Origin: Adineta vaga
Taxonomy: Eukaryota > Rotifera
Reading direction: 5' to 3'
DNA: 64,000 bases
Assembly (NCBI GenBank): GCA_021613535.1
Contig: CP075492.1
Coordinates: forward strand, 6,324,001 to 6,388,000
The notes beneath the pieces were generated by a model, which did no database searches, had not been told where the DNA came from, and worked only from the letters and a program-made list of their open reading frames with translations. Position numbers and translations under genes: made by a program. Below, in pieces: positions 59,801 to 64,000 of the stretch. Each line of letters starts with the position of its first letter. Position 1 is the first letter of the stretch.

Positions 59801-62800
59801 GATTTGTTGACCATGTTCATTTGTAAAAGTTAACTTTACATTTTCAAATGCATTTTCTTGTGAATGCAATATTCCAGTGAATAATTGTTGTTGTTTATTA
59901 TCTTCTGTATCAATAGATAATTGTTGATTAGATTTAAGAAATTCAGATGTTACATCAAATTTATTTTCGATATTATAAATCTGTTGATATTCATGATCGA
60001 TATATGGTTGTAATAATTGAAATAAACGAAGTGCATTCGAAGTAATATGATTAATTCGAATACATGAATGATATTCTTGTTGTTTGATATTAATTTGACG
60101 GATTAAACGACGTTGACGATTGGTTAATTTGGTTTTTTTCGTCGATGATGGAGTGATTTTTTTCATTTTCTTCTTTTTGAATAATGACGATGATGAGGAT
60201 GGTGTCATTGGTTGAGACATAGCTGTTACTGAACGTTTGGTTAATGCTTGACATGATCCATCTTCTTTAGCACCACAATCACAAAAGAATGAACCATATT
60301 TTGCATATGATATATCATGATCTTTATGACAAACATTTGCACATATTTGACAAATTCCAACACGTTCAATCATTTTACATGTATGACAATGATACCAATG
60401 TTGTGTCGCATAATCTTTTTTCGTTGTTGTATACGTACATAATTTAGTTGGATCATATTCGGTTTGATTTGTCGAAGAAAGATAAGATTTTCTTGAATCA
60501 AGAGAAAGTTCATCATCATCTTGAGAATCATCATCTTCATCATCGGACTCATCACTTTTCAATGGAGATTTTACGGTTGATGATGAATCAGTGGTCGATA
60601 AATGTTTTAATGCAGTTAATACATCATTGATATAAGCAAGAAGATAAACACTTGCTTCAAGAATATTCGAATGAAATAGAGAGAGATTTTCACTTGATGA
60701 AGAAACAAGAATGGACAAAAATGATGTTGTCGATCTAAATAAAACAAGAAGAATATTTCAATTCAATTTCTACAATAGTATTCTTACTCTTTATCCTCAA
60801 CTGTCAGTGTATCTGCACAAAATTCCAACCAAATAGCTGCAGCTTGAAAGAGATATGTATGTCCATTTCCTGAACCGTGTCCCGCTAAGATAACTAATAA
60901 TTGTATAATTTGTGGAAATCCTAATGCATATTTATTTGGTTTTAATAATTCATTTCCTAATTGTATTAAAACCGAGAGAATTGAAAGTGAAACTTCTTCT
61001 CCAATCAAATTAGTTCCATCATCATTTTTTCGAATTAAATATTTGGTAAAAGTTTCAAGAATATGTTTGCATTGTTCAGGTGTATATAATTGATTTTTTT
61101 CATCTGTTGGTGGAAGAACAAGTTTAGCCAACCATTGAGATAATTGTTCGTTATTTAAATCAGCGATACGATTTAAACTTTGAATAGATGATTGAAATTG
61201 ATGAGAATACGAAAAGATTTTATTAAATAACATTAACATTCGTGCAAAGATTGTAATCGATAGATTAGGTTTAGCCGTTAAATAAAGTAGATCATATAAT
61301 GTATGTGGTGTTAAACAATTTTGAAAGATATTTGGTTGAAATTGTTCATCAAGATATTTAATTAAATCATGATAGATATCTTCTGTAATGATTTCATTTG
61401 GATAATTTTTATTGAATAAAATTTCGAAAATATTCTTATAGATATATTCACACATATCGTTATTGATCGTTTCATTATTAAGATTTTTGAGTTTAATTTG
61501 ATCTTTAAGAAAATGTAGATTTGAATCAAGTTGAATTTGAATATATAATTGTTTGTTGTCAATTTCGGAATTAATTGATGATAGAATTTGAAGAATTTCA
61601 CGAAGAAATATATAACGAAGATCAGTTTGTTCAAGTGAAAAAATTAATTGAAATTTAAATAATTCTTCGAAATCAGTTGGAATCGTTGGAATTGTAATTG
61701 ATTTATTTTTTTCTTCAGTTGATTTTGTTATTGGAATGATCGATAAAGATTCATAGGATACATTCGTATTCAATGAAGATTTAAATTCATCAATAAAGAT
61801 TTGATAAAGTCGATTGATTTCTTCGGACGATGACGAAAGATTTTGTAATAAAATTTCATAGACAATTAAATCGAAGAGAGACAATGAATTTGAATTGATA
61901 TTTTTAAACCATTGAATATCTTTGAAAGTGATGTCTTTCGAAAGAAAATCCGTTATATGTTTATCATGTATAAGTTTTTTTTCGAGACGAAAAATATGTA
62001 ATAAATGTGTGGTTTTTGTATAAGTATTCATATTCTCAAGAAATTGAATTGATGGTGGAAGATAACCAAGAATACGCCATAAGAGATCATAGTATTGTTT
62101 TACTGATGTATTAGATAGACCTTCTAAAATCATATATATATATATACATTGAAATGTTTAAGAAGACATTAGATATTTCTTTACCTTTATTAATTTTTGT
62201 GAAATCTAATTGATCTATTAAATGTTCATAAAATTGATTATAAATGGAATTATTATACAATGTATTCAATGCAAATCCATCTAAATAATTTGAATTATTT
62301 TTTACGACAACTTGATTAAAATCTTTTGTCATTGTTGTATCATTTTTCGAGATGATGTGTTGAATATTTTCGATAATTTCTGCAGGTATTTCATAGAAAT
62401 TATACATGATATATTCGAATAGAATGAATAGATATGTTTTGTTTTCAGTTATTTGAATGATTTTCACGAGTTCGAGAAGAAGAGTTTTTCGTTGTGCAAT
62501 TGTTAATTGATGAAAAAAGATGAGAAAGATTTGTAAATGTTCTAATGTTAAATCTTCTGATGAATTGCTGATACTTTGAAGAAATTGATTCCATAGAGAA
62601 TAGATTAAATCATGATTTTTTCGTTTTAAAATGATTTTTAAAAGAATAATTAATGTATTACGTGAAAGTTTCAATGACCATGATTGTTCAAATGAAATGC
62701 CAAGTTTTTCTAGAAGAAGATTTTCATTTGAATGTGTTAATATATCATTTTGAAGAAGATTATGAATAAAACGTGGTAATATCAATGAATGTTGTATTAA

Positions 62801-64000
62801 AATTGTCAATTTTTCAATTTGTTCCGTGGTATTAAATGTCAATTTCAGATCATCGAGAAGAATCAATACAGACTCATTTAGATAATTTTTATCCAAATAA
62901 TTTATTAGATCGAAATGATCATCGGAATCATAGAATTCATCTGAACAAGTATCGACATCTAAACAACGATTTAATATCGTTCGTTTTCGATTACTTGTTG
63001 ATAATGAACGATGAATCGTCGGTTGAATTGTTGTTGTTGTATTGGTGAGAATTGGTTCAGTAAATAAATCTCTGATATAAAAATCTTCGTCAATCTCTTT
63101 TTCTGTTAGTGTAAGTTCAGATGGTAAAGGTGGTGCATCTGGAACAGTTGATGATGATTTGATTGGTAGAATAGGTGATGAAAGACGTCGAAGAATTGTA
63201 AGAAATAATTTCAATGTTTGATGTTCTTTTAAATATAAATATCGTTGAGATGATTGAAGTGAAGTTGTAAGTGTAAATTTCTCCGGAAGAGAATCTGGTA
63301 GTGAATTATTACCATCGGCATAGGAGAGATCTGAGATGATTTCTCGAGTTGAAAACATTAGAATTGCTACGAGATGAATGAGTAGATTATTGATTGATCT
63401 AATAATTGAGAAAGGAAGACAAAAAAAAATGAATAAGAAATGAATTTCGTATTTTACATACATCTTTGTTTGTTGCTGATTTTCATTAGGTTCATGAGCA
63501 GTCGTCAAATTGCGTAGGATCTGTTGAATTCCTTTTGTTAATATAATTGCTAATAAAAGATGATAATTAAGAAAAACATGTCGCGAATTTTCCAATCGTG
63601 GTGAATATCGTATAATATCACCGAGTTTAATACATATTCGTGCAATATCATGTAAAATCTGATCATTAGTTAGAATTTCATCCATATTTATAGTTAATTG
63701 TACATATTTTAATGCGATTATAAGAGAATTCAATGCCATATTAATAAATTTATTTAAACGATATTCATCAAGTGGTTCAATGATTGGAAGTTGAATAGCA
63801 CGACGAAGAAAATCCAAATCATTTTTCATTGTTATTAAACTATTTAGAAATGAAATATTTCGATATCTTTCTTTACCTTCCGAAATAGTTTACCTTTCTC
63901 GAAATTGAGTATTATTGTCAAATATTTGTGTATCTTTTTGAAGAATATCATTGAGTTGAAGTTTTACATCAGTTAATAATGGCATACGAAACAAAATTTC
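49230..64000 (-). CDS. UBR4: UBR4 (p600), giant E3 ubiquitin ligase, N-terminus beyond the window (partial)
   Basis: Roughly 4,600 codons in about ten exons, open to the right edge (the last exon reads EILFRMPLLTDVKLQLN); human UBR4 has 5,183 residues. Helical repeats come first. The UBR box (60232-60445) follows, with Cys/His ligands in WYHCHTCKMIERVGICQICA and FFCDCG; it binds N-degrons. Next are a beta-propeller-like region, a galactose-binding-like segment (near 58200-57900: FGGRDLLDVY, VRIHVGSYS), low-complexity stretches, and a Cys-rich zinc ribbon (54060-54250, CPRCNSAVAATPGICPNCG). At the C-terminus are RMMGNPYSSADPAMGPLMRD and the hemi-RING/UZI (CCICREGYKYFPNKVLAIYT, HIECH). Most of it, including an 8.5-kb open stretch at 52133-60718, is almost intronless. 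Two introns within open stretches, 51291-51341 (51 bases) and 59191-59271 (81 bases), are stopless and in frame; removing them restores SVSCEGDIEQLRSLL and LPTGKVRDCTF, as in human UBR4. Confidence 0.95.
53765..53789 (-). repeat. CAA/CAG repeat coding poly-Gln in UBR4
   Basis: Encodes about eight Gln followed by Pro ([13 protein letters not shown]). It sits in a Thr/Pro-rich linker after a Thr-rich run. A likely hypervariable, disordered spacer. Confidence 0.8.

Noticed and set aside
60370-60630. Short open frames in both directions over the UBR box region
   Set aside because: They arise from Asp/Ser-rich repeats (GAT/ATC runs) antisense to or out of frame with the UBR4 coding sequence.
1-64000. 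tRNA, rRNA, CRISPR, transposon or telomeric repeat
   Set aside because: I looked for tRNA B-box-like sequences, direct-repeat arrays, reverse transcriptase or transposase motifs and G-rich telomere units and found none. A covariance-model or repeat-library scan would be needed to exclude them.

Overview
The window looks like a gene-dense stretch of a small metazoan genome, most likely a bdelloid rotifer (Adineta/Rotaria type). This is an inference from several things seen together. The DNA is AT-rich, most introns are about 50-60 nt with GT..AG ends, and genes alternate strands with a few hundred bases between them. Core animal genes (classical cadherin with a catenin-binding tail, ADAMTS, tetraspanin, ICA69, UBR4) sit between intron-bearing genes whose proteins look bacterial or fungal (CorA Mg2+ channel, FucP-type sugar symporter, naphthol-reductase-like SDR, fungal-style histidine phosphatase). 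That mixture is a known trait of bdelloids. No transposon, tRNA, rRNA, CRISPR array or telomeric repeat was recognised.

Layout. 0-7 kb: last exon of an unknown gene, a tetraspanin, an eight-exon type I membrane protein with a mucin-like stalk, the mitochondrial ATPase inhibitor IF1, elongin B and a rhodopsin-like GPCR. 7-16 kb: a type II membrane M1 aminopeptidase, CorA, a histidine phosphatase, a small histone-fold-like ORF and a calmodulin-like EF-hand protein. 16-30 kb: an ADAMTS-like secreted metalloprotease with a long thrombospondin-repeat tail, then a classical (type III) cadherin. 29.6-33.6 kb: a sparse region with GA/CT and AT simple repeats and some exon-like islands that no simple ORF explains. 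33.5-40 kb: a disordered Q/P-rich protein, DAD1, SEC13, SLC35B4 and ICA69. 40-49 kb: a ubiquitin-like small protein, the FucP-like symporter, a DUF4139/4140 protein, a calcineurin-like phosphoesterase and the SDR. 49-64 kb: the huge E3 ligase UBR4, read on the minus strand and running off the right edge.

The genes do not form one pathway. Several belong to shared cell systems: DAD1, SEC13 and SLC35B4 to ER/Golgi secretion and glycosylation, and elongin B and UBR4 to ubiquitin ligation. The cadherin, ADAMTS, tetraspanin and aminopeptidase act at the cell surface or matrix. The likely transferred genes are mostly transporters or metabolic enzymes. Exon borders were worked out by eye from GT..AG signals and frame continuity. 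Spans given for multi-exon genes run from start codon to stop codon and include introns.
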